Below are positions 62,861 through 64,000 of a stretch of DNA of 64,000 nt, piece by piece. The translations under genes and the position numbers were made by a program. The notes below the pieces were generated by a model. That model searched no databases, had not been told where the DNA came from, and saw only the letters and a program-made list of their open reading frames with translations. The stretch lies in NCBI GenBank assembly GCA_016788205.1, contig JAEUTA010000030.1, forward strand, positions 1-64,000, written 5' to 3'. The number at the start of each line of letters is the position of its first letter. Within the stretch, counting starts at the first letter, position 1. The DNA comes from Flavobacteriales bacterium. GTDB lineage: Bacteria; Bacteroidota; Bacteroidia; Flavobacteriales_F; PHOS-HE28.

Positions 62861-64000
62861 ATGAGTACCCTTACCACCAACCCCGATACCGCGCCTGCTG
62901 GCGTGGAGACCGCGAAGAAACTGGGCCTTCTCCCTGACGAGTTCGAGAAGATCAAGGGGATACTGGGCCGCACGCCCAATTTCACCGAGCTCAGCATCTA
63001 CAGCGCCATGTGGAGCGAGCATTGCTCGTACAAGAATTCCATAAAGCAGCTGAAGACCCTTCCGCGCAGCGGCCCGAAGTTGCTGGCGGAAGCCGGACAG
63101 GAGAACGCCGGCTTGGTTGACATCGGCGACGGTTGGGCTTGCGCTTTCAAGATCGAAAGTCACAACCACCCTAGTGCCATTGAACCCTACCAGGGTGCGG
63201 CTACCGGCGTGGGCGGTATCAATCGCGACATCTTCACCATGGGCGCACGTCCCATCGCACAGCTCAACAGCTTGCGCTTCGGCGATATCACCAAGGAGGC
63301 GAGCAGCCGCTGGCACATGCGCGGTGTGGTGAAGGGCATCGGCGATTACGGCAATGCGTTCGGCGTGCCCGTGCTCGGTGGCGAGGTCTACTTCGACCCT
63401 TGCTACACGACCAACCCATTGGTGAACGCCATGAGCGTAGGCATCGTGCGCACCGACAAGGTGATCAGTGCCACCAGTCATGGCGTGGGTAACCCGGTCT
63501 TCATCGTCGGTAGCTCTACGGGCAAGGATGGCATCCACGGCGCATCGTTCGCCAGCAAGGACATCACCGAGACCAGCATGGACGACCTGCCTGCCGTTCA
63601 AGTAGGTGACCCGTTCATGGAGAAACTGCTGCTCGAAGCTTCGCTGGAGCTGGCCCAGACCGACGCGATCATCGGCATGCAGGATATGGGCGCGGCGGGC
63701 ATCACCTGCAGCACCAGCGAGATGAGCGCGAAAGGGGAGAGCGGCATGGACATCCAACTGGACAAAGTGCCCACCCGCCAGCAAGGGATGCGTGCATGGG
63801 AGATCCTCCTCAGCGAAAGCCAGGAGCGTATGCTCGTAGTGGTGAAGAAGGGCCGCGAAGCCGAGGTGAAGGCCATCTTCGATAAGTGGGACCTCAACTG
63901 TGTGCAGATCGGAACCGTCACAAAAGGCGGCATGATCCGCTATTACCAAGGCGAAGAATTGGTGGCCGAAGTGCCTGCTGAAAGTTTGGTGCTTGGCGGA
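62861..64000 (+). CDS. purL: Phosphoribosylformylglycinamidine synthase, N-terminal part (PurL; runs off the window edge)
   Basis: The first 380 residues of PurL, an ATP-dependent purine-biosynthesis enzyme forming [28 protein letters not shown] and [28 protein letters not shown] are the conserved ATP and substrate motifs of the AIRS-like fold. The short N-terminus (about 25 residues before the core) points to the small Bacillus type that works with PurS and PurQ, rather than the fused large PurL. The ATG lies 9 nt after a TACCTTTG box. It is divergent from the membrane-protein gene at 62784. Confidence 0.97.
   Translation, partial: MSTLTTNPDTAPAGVETAKKLGLLPDEFEKIKGILGRTPNFTELSIYSAMWSEHCSYKNSIKQLKTLPRSGPKLLAEAGQENAGLVDIGDGWACAFKIESHNHPSAIEPYQGAATGVGGINRDIFTMGARPIAQLNSLRFGDITKEASSRWHMRGVVKGIGDYGNAFGVPVLGGEVYFDPCYTTNPLVNAMSVGIVRTDKVISATSHGVGNPVFIVGSSTGKDGIHGASFASKDITETSMDDLPAVQVGDPFMEKLLLEASLELAQTDAIIGMQDMGAAGITCSTSEMSAKGESGMDIQLDKVPTRQQGMRAWEILLSESQERMLVVVKKGREAEVKAIFDKWDLNCVQIGTVTKGGMIRYYQGEELVAEVPAESLVLGG

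Overview
The window is chromosomal DNA from a GC-rich member of the Bacteroidota, most likely an uncultured Flavobacteriales-like lineage (inference). Evidence: type IX secretion C-terminal sorting domains on three secreted proteins; many SPII lipoproteins; a TonB receptor with a carboxypeptidase-regulatory N-terminus; a DPP7-type S46 peptidase; an MbnP protein; a tmRNA tag ending in YALAA; almost no Shine-Dalgarno sequences; and promoters with the Bacteroidota -7 box TAnnTTTG. Coding density is high. No gap between genes exceeds about 280 bp. I saw no tRNA, rRNA, CRISPR array, insertion sequence or prophage.

Layout. 1-4.7 kb: edge of a DUF4062 gene, then a MarR / unknown ORF / fadN beta-oxidation operon and a lipoprotein. 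4.7-9.3 kb: GIN-domain and lipoprotein pair, a gliding-motility-type C-terminal protein, a SiaB-like kinase, an alanine-dehydrogenase/LYS1-like oxidoreductase, and tmRNA (ssrA) with a strong terminator. 9.4-17 kb: outer-membrane protein, MATE exporter, GT22 mannosyltransferase, icd, lipoprotein, dnaX and a small membrane protein whose 3' end runs into a 26-bp inverted repeat. 17.1-18.2 kb: rpsF-rpsR-rplI. 18.3-24 kb: barrel protein, enolase-superfamily enzyme, bestrophin, Na+/H+ antiporter, DoxX-like protein, methyltransferase. 24.1-26.3 kb: putative copper-related operon ending in MbnP. 26.5-35.8 kb: aconitase, OmpA-type proteins, MFS exporter, lhgO, DinB protein, porin. 35.8-41.9 kb: two SanA/YdcF paralogues, purB, EI24, DUF2157/GDYXXLXY pair. 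42-51.2 kb: DPP7, DUF6438, yidC, pyrG, TonB receptor. 51.2-64 kb: holA, amn, an orphan HsdR-N protein, a T9SS subtilase coupled to a Crp/Fnr regulator, a DinB gene behind a perfect FNR-type box, a CotH/lamin-tail T9SS protein, an amidohydrolase/membrane-protein pair and the 5' part of purL.

Most genes are ordinary housekeeping or envelope genes: TCA cycle (icd, acn, lhgO), nucleotide metabolism (purB, purL, pyrG, amn), replication (dnaX, holA), translation (S6, S18, L9, tmRNA) and membrane biogenesis (yidC). The observations I rate highest are regulatory. (i) A nine-A run in dnaX lies exactly where the gamma form should end, with a -1-frame stop two codons later. (ii) A perfect TTGAT-N4-ATCAA box between a Crp/Fnr-family gene with an FNR-like recognition helix and a DinB gene sits at about -42 from the predicted start. 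(iii) A -7 box lies only 4-9 nt before the start codon of more than a dozen genes, which suggests widespread leaderless mRNAs. (iv) A MarR operator palindrome is buried in its own promoter. (v) Odd CATGTG and TGGCT-rich inverted repeats occur between genes. I found no clear novel multi-gene defence or biosynthetic system.
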